From NCBI GenBank assembly GCA_904066235.2, contig CAJFCV020000003.1, forward strand, positions 6,510,001 through 6,574,000: a stretch of DNA of 64,000 bases, written 5' to 3'. Made by a program: the position numbers and the translations under genes. Position 1 is the stretch's first letter; every line of letters starts with the position of its first letter. Origin of the DNA: Bursaphelenchus xylophilus. Its lineage: Eukaryota > Nematoda > Chromadorea > Rhabditida > Aphelenchoididae. Shown piece after piece: positions 11,168 to 22,203 of this stretch. The notes below the pieces were generated by a model, which was not told the origin of the DNA, made no database searches, and saw nothing but the letters and a program-made list of their open reading frames with translations.

Positions 11168-12810
11168 ATGCTTCGGCGTTCCCTCCAAACGGCTGTCCTT
11201 CTTCGTCGCGCTATGGCCTCTGGAAATTTTCGAGTTGAGCGAGATACCTTTGGGGAGCTGAATGTTCCTGCTGATAAGTACTATGGTGCTCAAACTGCTC
11301 GGTAGGTATTTTATACATATGTGAAATTATTTTACCTTCAGTTCCATGATGAATTTCAAGATTGGAGGGCCCGAAGAACGAATGCCTCTCCCTGTGATCC
11401 ACGCTTTTGGATACCTGAAAAAAGCTGCTGCTATTGTAAACAAAGAGTTTGGGCTTGATCAGAAGGTCTCAGAAGCTATTACACAAGCCGCTGGTATGCT
11501 TTTCTTGTGGGATGTATGTAAAATGTTTTAGATGATGTGATCTCTGGCAAATTGGATGATCATTTTCCCCTTGTTATTTGGCAAACCGGCTCTGGCACTC
11601 AATCGAACATGAATGTAAACGAAGTCATTTCTAACAGAGCTATCGAGATTTTAGGTATGTTTTTACAGTTGAATCGAATGGTACTTCTTTAGGTGGTGAA
11701 TTGGGATCAAAGACTCCTGTTCATCCAAATGACCATGTAAACAAGTCCCAGTCTTCCAACGACACTTATCCTACTGCTATGCATGTTGCAGTTGCTTTGG
11801 AAATCAACAGAAGACTTCTGCCAGCTTTGCAAAAGCTTCATAATGCCTTGGACGCCAAAGCGAAAGAGTTTGATCCGATTATTAAGATTGGAAGAACCCA
11901 TACTCAGGATGCGACTCCGTTGACCCTTGGACAAGAGTTCAGCGCTTATGTTCAACAGGTATGTGTGAGGAATGTTCCATGTATTAAAAAATTTAGATCA
12001 AGAATGGCATTGCAAGAGTAGAGGGAACATTGCCACGACTCTACGAATTGGCGGCAGGTGGAACGGCCGTTGGAACAGGTCTCAACACCAGGATTGGATT
12101 TGCAGAAAAAGTTGCTTCCACTCTAAAAGATTTGACTGGAATTCCTTTCGTCACTGCTCCCAACAAATTTGAAGCATTGGCTGCCCACGATGCTTTAGTT
12201 GAAGTCCATGGAGCCTTGAATGTTGTCGCTGTTTCGTTGATGAAGATAGCAAATGACATCCGTTTCCTTGGATCTGGACCTCGTTGTGGTCTTGGCGAGC
12301 TTTCACTGCCCGAGAATGAGCCTGGAAGTTCTATTATGCCCGGAAAAGTGAACCCGACTCAATGCGAAGCCTTGACAATGATCGCCGCGCAAGTTTTCGG
12401 AAACCAGGCGAGTAGCGAGGTTTATTCATTTACATTGGGTCTTAATTTAGGTTGCCGTAACTGTTGGAGGATCTAACGGTCACTTTGAATTAAATGTTTT
12501 CAAGCCATTGATGGTTAGAAATGTTCTTCAATCCATTAGACTGATTGCCGATGGATCTGTTTCTTTCACCGACAACTGCGTCGTTGGCATCCAGGCGAAC
12601 AAGGAGCATATTCACAAACTCCTTAACGAATCTTTGATGTTGGTCACTGCTCTGAATCCGCATATTGGATACGACAACGCTGCTAAGATTGCCAAGACAG
12701 CTCATAAAAATGGAACTACCCTCAAGGAAGAAGCCATTAAATTGGGGGTTTTATCTGCTGAAGATTTTGATAAATGGGTACGCCCTGAGGACATGTTGGC
12801 TCCCAAGTAA
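11168..12810 (+). CDS. fum-1: Fumarate hydratase, class II (fumarase)
   Basis: Fumarase converts fumarate to malate in the TCA cycle, mainly in mitochondria. Six exons (11168-11301, 11342-11493, 11532-11654, 11693-11958, 11997-12407, 12451-12810) give 481 residues in a single frame. The Arg-rich N-terminus ([19 protein letters not shown]) suits a mitochondrial presequence. Family marks: [45 protein letters not shown] with its active-site His, the catalytic loop [15 protein letters not shown], and [11 protein letters not shown]. The fifth intron seems to start with GC (CAG|GCGAGT). The next GT would insert four residues into a conserved helix. mrpl-28 follows after 154 bases, probably in one operon. 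Confidence 0.97.
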
Positions 12811-12964
12811 CGAGTTGCAAAGATATGTCGTCATTAATCTAATGTAGGACATAATTTAGATGAAATAAAAATTTGATAATCATGTTTTGGTTATTTTCCG
12901 TTTTTGTTTTTATCGATGAATACTCATACGGAAATTGTGCTTGTAAAATTATTTCATTGACAGG
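12811..12964 (+). promoter_or_regulatory. Operon-type intercistronic region: poly(A) signal, then trans-splice acceptor
   Basis: Between the fum-1 stop and the mrpl-28 start lie an AATAAA at about 12864 and, roughly 95 bases later, the acceptor TTTCATTGACAG with the ATG one base behind it. This spacing is the hallmark of downstream genes in nematode operons, where the second mRNA receives an SL2-type leader. No leader sequence can be proven from DNA alone. Confidence 0.7.
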
Positions 12965-13938
12965 ATGACATCCTTGGCGAAAAACCTGGTACCATTGACG
13001 AAGCTGAAGCCAAGGCCGGTAATCACATGGGACAAAGCTGAGAGGATAAAGGTCTGTGAGGACATCTGGCAAGACCCAAAGTCGGTTGTCCACCGTTTAC
13101 CCATGCATTACCAGAAGAGATACTGGGCCAACATATTAGCAGACGCAACACCGGTCCATTATGAACCCCCGCAGAATAGGTTTATGTGGGATACAGACAA
13201 GAAAGTGGAAGTCGAAGTTCAGGTTGGTTCTTTTTTTAAATATATTTTTGGAATTATTAAATCCTATTAATTTAGGAGTATCCCATTCGTCCTCTGAGGA
13301 TACCGGAGATGGAAAATGGTTTGTGGGGTGGTGAAGGTGTCGTAAAAGGGTATGTAGAATCTCGTCCCTTTGTCAGGAAGAAGATCCTTCCACGGCATTG
13401 GATTCCGCATTGGTTTTTCCCGAACGTTTTTCACGGATGTTTGTATTCTGAGATTCTGAACAAGTACATGAAGATCACTGTTACAAGCCGAAGTCTTGGT
13501 CTCATTCACGAAGCATTCGGCCTTGATTATTACCTTTTGCGGACCCCTGAAATTGACGTCAATTCAAAATTAGGAATGAAGTTGAAACGTCTGATCCTGA
13601 TTACCCTGGCGAAAGAAGATTATTGGCTGGATGATACAGAAAAGCACAATTACATCAAAGAGAAGTATAAGGAATTCAAAATACCGTTAGAAGAGGCAGA
13701 ATGGGTGGGTCTAACATTAAATGAGGCTGCTCAGAAGCAACAAGACATTGAAGACAACACTGCTCAAATCCCCGAGAAATACAAATTCGAAGAGGAATTG
13801 AACCAAAAATTAAACGAGGGTGAAGATTTAGCAACAGAAGAAGCTGAATTTATCCCGAAGAAGTCGAAGTCTATGTTTGGAGAACGGCTGGTCGGAGAAT
13901 ACATGAAACCGATAGAGGATCGTGTTCGCCGTTATTAG
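12965..13938 (+). CDS. mrpl-28: Mitochondrial large-subunit ribosomal protein bL28m
   Basis: This is a component of the mitochondrial 39S ribosomal subunit. Two exons (12965-13222 and 13276-13938) encode 306 residues. The central block resembles animal MRPL28 throughout: RHWIPHWFFPNVFHGCLYSE, then ITVTSRSLGLIHEAFGLDYY, then LGMKLKRLILITLA. The C-terminal third is charged and helical. The start is the ATG one base behind a trans-splice-type acceptor, and an AATAAA follows at about 13965. It is the probable second gene of an operon with fum-1, which would couple two mitochondrial functions. Confidence 0.9.
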
Positions 13939-14310
13939 AAGGTTACTTTTTTGTTGAAATAAAGTGTTCCGTTGGTTTGATGACGGAGAATTCTTACTTC
14001 CGACGAATTTGAAGAGTCCATTTATTCTATTAATATTGTTCAAGTGGTCGAAAGGTTGTTTTTTCATCGAGGAAGACGCTAATCCATCATCGGTGCGTAG
14101 GATGATTTTTTGCGACTGATGATTATAAACGTTCTCGATATTCGATACCATGTGCTTCTGGGGGGAGCTAATTTTTTCTGCAAAAAATTGGTTGATTTTG
14201 GCCGAGTTTTCTGTAAGAGTTTTGACCTTACAGCTAGTAATTCTAGAATTAAACGATGTCGTGGTTATGAATTCCGACGTGTCTAAATTCGAAAAACTTC
14301 TCTCAATCAT
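13828..14310 (-). CDS. Uncharacterised open frame, convergent with and overlapping mrpl-28
   Basis: A 160-codon ATG frame runs antisense and ends inside the last 111 bases of mrpl-28. A weak acceptor (GCAG) lies 13 bases before the ATG. The product would be rich in Ser, Asn and Lys, without signal peptide, membrane segment or known domain. Length alone is suggestive, but the composition also fits chance in AT-rich DNA. No poly(A) signal distinguishes it. Confidence 0.25.
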   Translation of the reverse strand: MIERSFSNLDTSEFITTTSFNSRITSCKVKTLTENSAKINQFFAEKISSPQKHMVSNIENVYNHQSQKIILRTDDGLASSSMKKQPFDHLNNINRINGLFKFVGSKNSPSSNQRNTLFQQKSNLLITANTILYRFHVFSDQPFSKHRLRLLRDKFSFFCC

Positions 14311-14752
14311 CCTCTTTTATGTCTGCTATCAGCAACTGATTAGACCCGGCGCCTCTACAGATTTTTTTGGCCGCTTGGAAGATTGATAAGTTATAAGTCG
14401 AGGGCGGTCCTATCACTTTTAATACCACGACACTTCTGACATATAAGTCGTTTCGCAATTCTTAAGCAGATATAACCACTAACTCCGCGCGTCGCGAAGG
14501 TGCAGATCTGCGGCGAAAATTCGAGAAATGGCGCCTCGGGCCTTCGGAGTGAGCAGGCTGGGAAGGGAGAGGCCAGAAGAGGGCAGGACAGGCGGTTGAA
14601 TGACTCTGAAGCAACCCCCTCCCCCCTTTCGCGGCCAATTCATTCTATAGAACTGGAGGAAGGCCGAGGAATTGTTTATGCAGGTCGCGATTGTATGTAT
14701 GTCGAGTAACAATTGTCACTAGAAAGTTTTAAGAGAATTTTCAGAACACTAA
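13939..14752. other. Intergenic region upstream of the 5'-nucleotidase gene
   Basis: Apart from the doubtful antisense frame, I see only a GC-rich segment at 14480-14640 that looks like promoter DNA. The acceptor AATTTTCAG at 14744, nine bases before the nucleotidase ATG, suggests trans-splicing. Confidence 0.5.
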
Positions 14753-17700
14753 ATGAAAATGGGAACCACAGAATCTTTCGATGCACCTCAGAACATCTAC
14801 AAAAGAGAGCCTGCCAAGAGGTTTGTTTTACTTGAGTTGTAAAAGAGTTCAATTACGAATAACTGTAAAATACAAATTGAGATTCGTTTCAGAGTGTTTG
14901 TGAACAGAAATCTGAGATTGGATAAGATAAAATTCTTTGGATTCGACATGGATTACACTCTTGCAGGTAAATTAAATTAACATTAGTTAATTAATTTAAA
15001 GAATACAAATCCCCGGCTCTCGAAGAAATGACCTTCGGGCTTGTGGTTCAACGTCTGATTGACATCGGATACCCCGAGGATTTCAAGAAGTTCAAGTACA
15101 ACCCGATCTTCCCCGTCAGAGGTCTTTGGTTCGATTATCTTTATGGGAACCTCCTGAAGGTTGATGGATTTGGGAACATTCTGGCTGCCGTTCATGGATT
15201 CAGATTTCTGAAGCCGTAAGTTTTCGACTTTTTTTAGTTTATTAATGATTTTTGTGCTGTGGTGACATCAAAATAAAAACGCATCAGTTGGTTTATGAGA
15301 GCTATTTACGGTAAACAAGTTTCAAAAGTTGTTTTCTAATGATGCCCTTAAAGATTTTTGATGCCACATATGAATCCTTTCAGCGGAAAGTGCAAATCTG
15401 CAGAGCTAGAGAATGTTTTCGCAGAGTGTAATATTATTAAGTAATGTATTTGTACATTTAGGGGTGAAATGGATGAGTTTTATCCCAACAAATTCCTGCA
15501 TCTTTCGGATCAACGGGTCTTTGTCTTGAACACCTTGTTCAATTTACCCGAAACATATCTCTTAGCTGCTCTGGTCGATTACTTTGACAACTCTCCACAT
15601 TATCACATGACGTCGGACAAAACGGGTGTAAAGAGTGGAGAAGTTGTAATGTCATACAAATCTATCTTCCAGGACATCAGAGGTGCTGTAGACTGGGTGC
15701 ATTTTGATGTAGGCAATATTTTTTTGTAATTACAGGGTGTCCCAAAAAAAATGCATGTTATTTTTATGGCTACATTTTATATACCAAACAAAATTTAGCC
15801 AAACGAACGATGGATATCAGTAACATAGAGGATTATTGATAACATATCAAGCCAGTTTCACAGTGGCTGCCCTTGGTGGCGATATAGAGCTTCAAACGTA
15901 ACTTAAAATTTTGGGCTCGGGGCCGCAGCCTTTTTCGAGGAAATCGGTCCCGTTCTTGGCGCAACGATTACTTTGCCATTCCAAACTTTTGTGGTGTGTA
16001 GTACAGGCAATGGCCTCCAATTGAAAAAAAATATAGTCAATCGGATTCAGATCCGGCGAGCAGACGGCCATTTTGCGGACGGGGTGAAATCGGGAAAATC
16101 GTTCCCATTTCGGGCCCTGAGTCGATTTTGCCTTGTGAGCCGGAGCTGAGTCTAGCAAGGACGCCAAATTTGCATTGCCGAGGTTCTGCTGAGTCAACAG
16201 AAGTACGGGAAAATCAAAATTAACGCGGCGCTAAAGTTTTGCCCCCTTGATCCGAGAAAACCATGGAATTCTTGCCGCTGGGAGAAATTCCGCCTTAGGC
16301 GATGACGGCCCGGATTTTGACGGTTTTCGACGTTAGCCGACATGCCGAGGGCCTCATCTAAGAAGATCCAATTGCTCAGGTGGTTGTGCATCCGCCAAAT
16401 ATTGAACCACGAACGAATGCGCTCACGTCGGTGAGTTGCGGCCCAGCCCTTGAGTTTTCGACATTTTTCGCGCCGCACGCATTTGCCGTCTACTTTAAAG
16501 ATCTGAGCTTTTTACAGCTTATACAGCGTGAGGCGTAGCTCATCATAGACTATTCGGGTGACCGATCGGTCGCTGATGCCGATCTCCAAGGCAATTTTTT
16601 CTTGAAAATAGCGTTTTGCTGTTGGTGTTCTCCCGGTTGACAGAACCGCTGGCGGTGCGTTTTCCTTTACGTCCTGGACGCTTACTATCGTTATCAAGCT
16701 CCTTACATCGCGTGATTACTTTTGACACAACGTCCTTTCTATACTGGGCAAATTTACAACTTGAACGGCTCAAAAATAGTGACAAAATCGCAGTTCCTTT
16801 GTTTCACATTTTAAAAAACCATGCTACTTAATCGATATGAACACAAAACTGAAATGACTAGGGCAGAAAAGCACGGAGATTTTAGCAGTACAAAAATCTT
16901 TTGGCCTGACCTAAACATTTTCGCGTCAGGGCCCATGGAAAAAAACATGCATTTTTTTTGGGACACCCTGTAGTTTATGATTGTACTATGTGATGATATA
17001 ATTTTTAATTTTATTTTTTCAGAGTGATATGAAAGATATTATCTTGAAAAATCTCGATAAATACGTTGTAAAAGATGGGCGAGCCGTGGACTTGCTGACT
17101 CAATTGCGGGCAGCTGACCGAAAGACCTTCTTGTTGACCAACAGTGAATACTCATATACAAATGTAAGCGAAGGTAGCTGATTGTTACTTTCTTTGACAG
17201 GGTATTATGACATATCTTCTGGGTGATAAGTGGACATCTTACTTTGATATTACTGTAGTCAATGCTCGGAAACCCTTGTGGTTTGCTGAGGGTACCGTGT
17301 TCAGAGAAGTGAACAAAGAGACCGGCGCCCTAAATATCGGGATTCACACTGGACCTCTGAGACCAGGCGTTGTTTATTCTGGAGGTATGCTTTTTTTTCT
17401 CAATCTATCCGAGATTTACGAGGTTTACTATGTTATTTTAGGTTCTTGTGATGCATTCAGACGTCTTGTTAAATGCCGTGGAAAGGATGTGTTGTATATT
17501 GGAGACCATATTTTTGGAGATGTCTTGAGGTCAAAGAAGACTCGTGGATGGAAAACTTTCTTGGTGGTACCGGAACTCACTCGAGAACTGACTGTTTGGA
17601 CCGGCAAAAGGAGTTTGTTCGAGAGATTGGGAGAATTGGAGGTTTCTTTGGCCAATTTATACAAAGATCTTGATAGTAAAACGAAAGAAAAACCCGAAAT

Positions 17701-18340
17701 AAGCGATATTATTGGAAGTATCAGAGTGAGTTAGTCATCCTAATCACAGAACTGCTTATTTAGAGTGTAACATACGAAATGGATCAAGAGTATGGCATTA
17801 TCGGATCGTTGTTCAGAAGTGGGTCTAGAACAACATTCTTTGCCTCCCAAGTCGAGAGATATGCAGACATCTACGCATCTAGTTGTTACAATCTTGTCCA
17901 TTATCCTACCTTTTACTTCTTCAGAGCTCCCATGAATCTGATGAGTCATGAGAGGACAGTCGATCATTACTCAACGATGCCAGGAAAGGATGATCCCGAG
18001 AACATTGGACAAAGAGGTGGGTGATTTTAATTTGGACTTTGATTTATGTCCATTAAAATGAATATGGAGCTAGTTCAGCCTGAATGACATGCTGTTCTTA
18101 TCTTATATTCTAATTATAGTGCGAGGCTGGAGTCAGCTGTCCAAATCAGGGACTTTCTGTTACGAGGAAGAGGAAGAAGAGACTTCCTCCAACTCCGAGA
18201 ATGATTCCGCACATGATCATAGTGGCAGTCAATCGCATCGGAGCGATAAGAAGGAGAGTCAAGCCGATCTGACGGCGGTTCTCAACAACCGTGATGTTCT
18301 CGTTCCAACTGAAGGGCATATCGACGACGAAGAATCTTAA
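14753..18340 (+). CDS. Cytosolic purine (IMP/GMP) 5'-nucleotidase, NT5C2 family
   Basis: This HAD-superfamily phosphatase dephosphorylates IMP and GMP in the cytosol and can transfer phosphate between nucleosides. About nine exons total roughly 560 residues, the family norm (human about 561). Motif I with the nucleophile Asp is [10 protein letters not shown] (exon 2). [12 protein letters not shown] is motif II, and [16 protein letters not shown] is the motif IV acidic pair region. The C-terminus is an acidic tail (EEEEEETSS...DDEES), as in animal cN-II. The fourth intron (15711-17022) is expanded by a mariner insertion; the flanking exons (WVHFD and SDMKD) still join in frame. The start is the first ATG behind a leader-type acceptor. 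Confidence 0.93.
15733..16970 (-). mobile_element. Tc1/mariner-family element, complete ends, inserted in an intron
   Basis: The element is 1,238 bases long with perfect 27-bp terminal inverted repeats that begin CAGGGTGTCCC. It is flanked on both sides by TA (15731-15732 and 16971-16972), the target duplication of this superfamily. It sits within an intron of the 5'-nucleotidase gene and carries a broken transposase on the minus strand. The perfect ends suggest a fairly recent arrival, while the coding region has already decayed or was never autonomous. Confidence 0.95.
15892..16785 (-). pseudogene. Degenerate mariner transposase
   Basis: Fragments in shifting frames recall a nematode mariner transposase. 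From the N-terminus there is an HTH-like segment ([19 protein letters not shown]), then a middle part, then the catalytic-core pieces [12 protein letters not shown] and [15 protein letters not shown]. The two aspartates of the latter pieces are present, but the frame changes at least twice, so no full-length protein can be made. I list it as a relic, not a gene. Confidence 0.85.
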
Positions 18341-18724
18341 CCTCCTTCCAACAGTGCCTTCAATTCTCGCATTACTTGAAAACGGCTCTCAGGTGACCTT
18401 ACTCTTACTTTATTTTGACTGTAAATCCCGTCCTTTCCATAGAGAGATACTGTGTATTTGATCACTTATTTCCCTCAAGGTGATTGTAAAAACGGATAAT
18501 AAAGCTATAATGTACTCTTCGCCTCGTTTATGACGGCCTTGATCGTTTCTTTATTTCAAACCCGTTTAAATACATTTTAAAGCTCCGCCTAACAAAAAAT
18601 ATTTTTCCAAAACTAAAAGTTATTAGTGCCAGAGATCAGCCAATTCGTATGCAACACATCCTTCCCAGTATTTTTCAAGCAATTTGGTTTAACAAGATCG
18701 TGAAATTTTTACTTTTCTGAACGC

Positions 18725-18850
18725 TGAGAAGCTTGGCTCCGAATTTCGGCTCGGGAGCCGGAGCCGCACCCAAAATTTCCGGCTTTGGCTCCCGGCTCGG
18801 AACCGGAGCCGCTCAGAGCCGGAGCCAAGAGCCGGCTCCGGAGCCGTGGC
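18725..18850. repeat. GGAGCCG-type tandem repeat
   Basis: The stretch consists of imperfect copies of GGAGCCG and its complement CGGCTCC in mixed order, so it can fold on itself. It is much more GC-rich than its surroundings. Confidence 0.75.
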
Positions 18851-18959
18851 AATCTCTGGTGGTTATATAGTAAGGTAATCAAAAAAAAAAAAAAAAAAAA
18901 ATTAAATAAAAAAAATAATAAAAAATATGTTGCGAGGCTTCCGAAAATGACATCCATTT

Positions 18960-19098
18960 TTTCCGTAGTGGACGTTTTTGTCCCCACCCCGGTTTTGTCC
19001 CCAAGACGGTTTTGTCCCCAGGCCGTTTTTGTCCCCACCTTTTTCGAGCCTTTTTGTCCCGAGACCGGTTCTGTCCCCAGGACGGTTTTGTCCCCAAG
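18960..19098 (-). repeat. Minisatellite of GGGGACAAAACCG units (about 17-20 bp)
   Basis: Read on the minus strand, about seven units start with GGGGACAAAA or GGGACAAAA, each followed by variable CGTCxTG. The same family occurs on the plus strand at 36595-36800. Both arrays end in the same GTAGTGGACG sequence and both lie next to the same AACATGTTnTTTGAGCAGT repeat, so array and repeat form one composite element. Confidence 0.85.
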
Positions 19099-19099
19099 C

Positions 19100-19411
19100 T
19101 GGATAGTACAATCAAAAATTATGCATTCAGATGTTAATGCTGTTGGATTGGTACACAGTACTGCTCAAACAACATGTTCTTAGCGCTTGGTACTGTATAG
19201 TACGAGGTGATACTGTATAGCACGAATTTGTTTTTGCACAAAATGAACTTTTGATCAGTATTGCGTTACAGCTTAATTTTTACCTCGTGCTATATAGTAC
19301 CATCTCGTAATATAGAGTACCAAGCGCTAAGAACATGTTGTTTGAGCAGTACTGTGTACCAAACCAACAGCATTAACATCTGAATGCATAATTTTTGATT
19401 GTACTATCTAG
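19100..19411. repeat. Foldback element with ~110-bp arms
   Basis: The left arm (19101 to about 19215) and right arm (about 19290 to 19410) are near-perfect inverted copies; both contain ATGCATTCAGATGTTAATGC and a GGTACTNTATAGTAC palindrome. A 75-base AT-rich loop separates them. A single-armed relative lies at 36365-36530 and distant relatives at 51850-52150. Confidence 0.9.
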
Positions 19412-20204
19412 TGTAAAATGCCTCAAAATAGGTGATAAGCTAACCTAGGACCATCTTATTATTTCTTTCAATAAACCTTCCCATGTATACAACGACGAAC
19501 CGACACGACCCGTAGTATCGTTGACCAGAACTGTCGCTGACTTGAAAACTCGTAGCCCAAGTTTTGATGGTTTATTAGTCAACGGGTGAAGTTTCTTTTA
19601 GCGGGTTTAAAAGTGCCAAACTTTACATTACCCTGTTTTATGTCCGAATTGGTATGTAACTGCCAGTATAACATTGCTTAGATGTAATTTTTTATTTTTG
19701 CTCTTAACGGCAATGTTCTGCATGTGCGGTTGACCCCCTTTGGTTTAATCTGAGACACCAACTACATTAATTTCTGGACCAACTTAAGATTTGTAATATT
19801 AAAAGTTTTAACTTCAACGCCCTTTTTATCGTATATTTTGCTTTTGTGAATCATCGCCGATTTCTTGCCTTCTGACGCCCATAAATAAGGGTTCTCGGAT
19901 GTCAACCGGCTGTGAATGTATTAGCTAAAGAAAGCGAAAGTCGAGATTCCGGATGGAAAAGCCAGTTTACCCCTCCCCTCCCACATAAGAAAGGAACTTT
20001 TACTTTCATCAAGTCTGACCTAATTATAAGAAGATAGTAATGTAATTTATTCCTTTTGAACAACATTTCAAGACACAAGTATGGCATCGGTTGGTGTACA
20101 AATCTGAGGCGAAAACGATTATTAAGGACAAGAAATGGCAATAAATTAATATTAAACAGTGTCTGAGGGAACCCATAATCCGAACAACAAGAAGATGCCC
20201 TCCT

Positions 20205-22203
20205 TTAACACAGAGGCTTTGCATTTTCGACATTCTGATCGTTGGCATCAACCACTTGCACATCATCCAAGGCACACGCCCCTTGGTTGGTTCGTGTATT
20301 CTCGCAGAAGAACAGAACCTGAAGCATGATTATGTAAAGTGAAACTGTAAAGACATAATTTTTATAAATATAAAGAGATCCTTACTTGTTTGGTGCCTCG
20401 ACTACAAACAAAGTCACCAGATTTCCATTCTCGATCTCCTACTGTAACAAATCTATCGGTGTTGAAGGGGCACTTGTCAATCGAATCACAACATCCCTTC
20501 AGCTGAACTCCATGAGTTCCTTCGTAGTATTTGAATTTAATTCTACTACTCTCATCAATGGCTCCCACATCAGAAGCCAAGACCGCCTTCTCTTTGGGAT
20601 ACAAGAAACTGGCGGCGTAATAATCCCCTTCTGCAAGGTGAAAGTTGTAACATTATCCAGATAAAGGGAATAAAAATGTTCCCAAACTGGCAATAGTTTA
20701 TTTACCTGGATTATCCTTAATACCAGTTACACGGTTCATGAACTGTCCTTTCACCACCTGGAACTTTGTTGAAAGACCATTCAGACTTTCACTGGAATGT
20801 TTGTCTACATACGAACAGATGGTGCCATCTTCGAAGTTACACTTGGTCTTTCTGCATGATTCCCCATCGAAAATCACAGGTCCATCAGTCTGAAGGGGAG
20901 TTCCCAGAGCCTTGGCTGCAGTGTTTCCATTCGAAAGGGAACTTGTTCTGACTGCTAAAAGTACAATTTAATTGGGAACCGATTAACAAAACAGCAGGAA
21001 GCAAGAGGTATGATCCACTTACAGTTGATGCTGATCTGGTCTCCAGTAGCGGTGTCAATGTTGGTCACGGATCCCCGGGAAACGGAGACGGCGGATGATC
21101 CCGAAGCCGCGCCAATTGCTGAAAGTTCGGCGTCGGATGAGCCGTCGACGTTAACGAAACCTTGGGAACTGCGTCGATCTGCCTGGAATCCATTTCGGGA
21201 AGAAGATTGACGGCTCTGAGTAGACTCTGAACTCTGCGACGACTGTTGAGGGGGAAGGGGACATTCAGATGGATCACTCTCATAGTCAATCTCAATGTCA
21301 TCCAGAATGGCCAGAGATCCCTCTCTGTCCACAAAATTACTGGCCACGAACACAATCTGAACGGTGGGAAAGAAGTATTACTGAACAAACAGTGTGATGT
21401 ATTAGCTTAGTAAACGCAAAGGCGAAACGCCTTGCGTAAACACTAAAAATAGAACTTACGTCGACCAAAGACGCCTTGGGCAATACCAACTCAGTTCTTT
21501 TCAAATTAGCATCCGAAGGGAACTCTTGGCAATTGAGGAGGGGATTGTAATCGACAGAATTGGGGAAACTCTCACGTTGGCACACTTGCAAGAGGACGTT
21601 GTGTGATTGGAAATGGGTGGCTCTGACCTTGATTGGTGAGCTGGCACAAGCAATAGCACAAGATACGAACTGCGCCTCATCGGATGGAGCAGCAGAAACA
21701 GCATGAGCCAGGAGATAGCGACCTTGCATGGTCATGTTTTGACGAGCAACAACGTCGGGGGTACCCGCGGCATGTTGCCAATCAATCTGGTCATCAGGAG
21801 TCGGGGCGTTCGCCCAACAACATGGTCGGCCTTCAAAGTCACAACTCAATGCCTCATCTTTATTAACCGGACCTCCACCGGCCGAATTGTATCCATTGGA
21901 GCTAAATTCGGTTAAGGAAACCCGTTGCCCTAAGGCTGGCCCTTCGCTTTCTGCCAGATGCGAACTGGCAATTGGCTCGGCTGGGGCAACATTCTCAGCA
22001 GCAGCAGCTCGGGGTAGACCAGCTCCAGCAGCCGCGACTTGCTGTTGGAATTGGGCCTGGCCTTGAGCCAATGGGGCGATGAATTGACGTTGGGCTTGGG
22101 CTGCAGCCCCTGAGTAATCTGGAGTAGCGGAGAACTGACGGGGAGCCGAACTAATACAGCCTGAGGCCGTTCCGACCAGCAATAGAAGTGTGATCGCCTT
22201 CAT
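20205..22203 (-). CDS. Secreted protein with two MAM-like domains
   Basis: The N-terminus is a clear signal peptide (MKAITLLLLVGTASGC). An Ala/Gln-rich low-complexity stretch follows (about residues 25-90). Then comes a Cys-containing module with MAM character (SCDFEGRPCCWANAPTPDDQ ... FVASNFVDREGSLAILDDIE), a Ser/Gln-rich linker, and a second such module (KTKCNFEDGTICSYV ... ACALDDVQVVDAN). Several exons; the stop at 20205 follows the last Cys. I chose the ATG at 22203 because it begins the signal peptide; the longer frame upstream adds residues that would bury it. The role is likely extracellular matrix or cuticle, inferred only from architecture. I do not recognise a named orthologue. Confidence 0.8.

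Larger units (their letters stand above)
18341..20204. other. Repeat-rich intergenic region
   Basis: Between two convergent genes lie a GGAGCCG-type satellite, a homopolymer A run (about 18880), an array of GGGGACAAAACCG-like units and a foldback element, listed separately. After 19412 the sequence is AT-rich. It includes at 19490-19560 a degenerate unit (GTTGACCAGAACTGTCGC) that recurs at 58980-59045. No gene is seen. Confidence 0.6.

Noticed and set aside
18709..19183. Frames of 69-132 codons on both strands
   Set aside because: They read through the GGAGCCG and GGGGACAAAACCG repeats.
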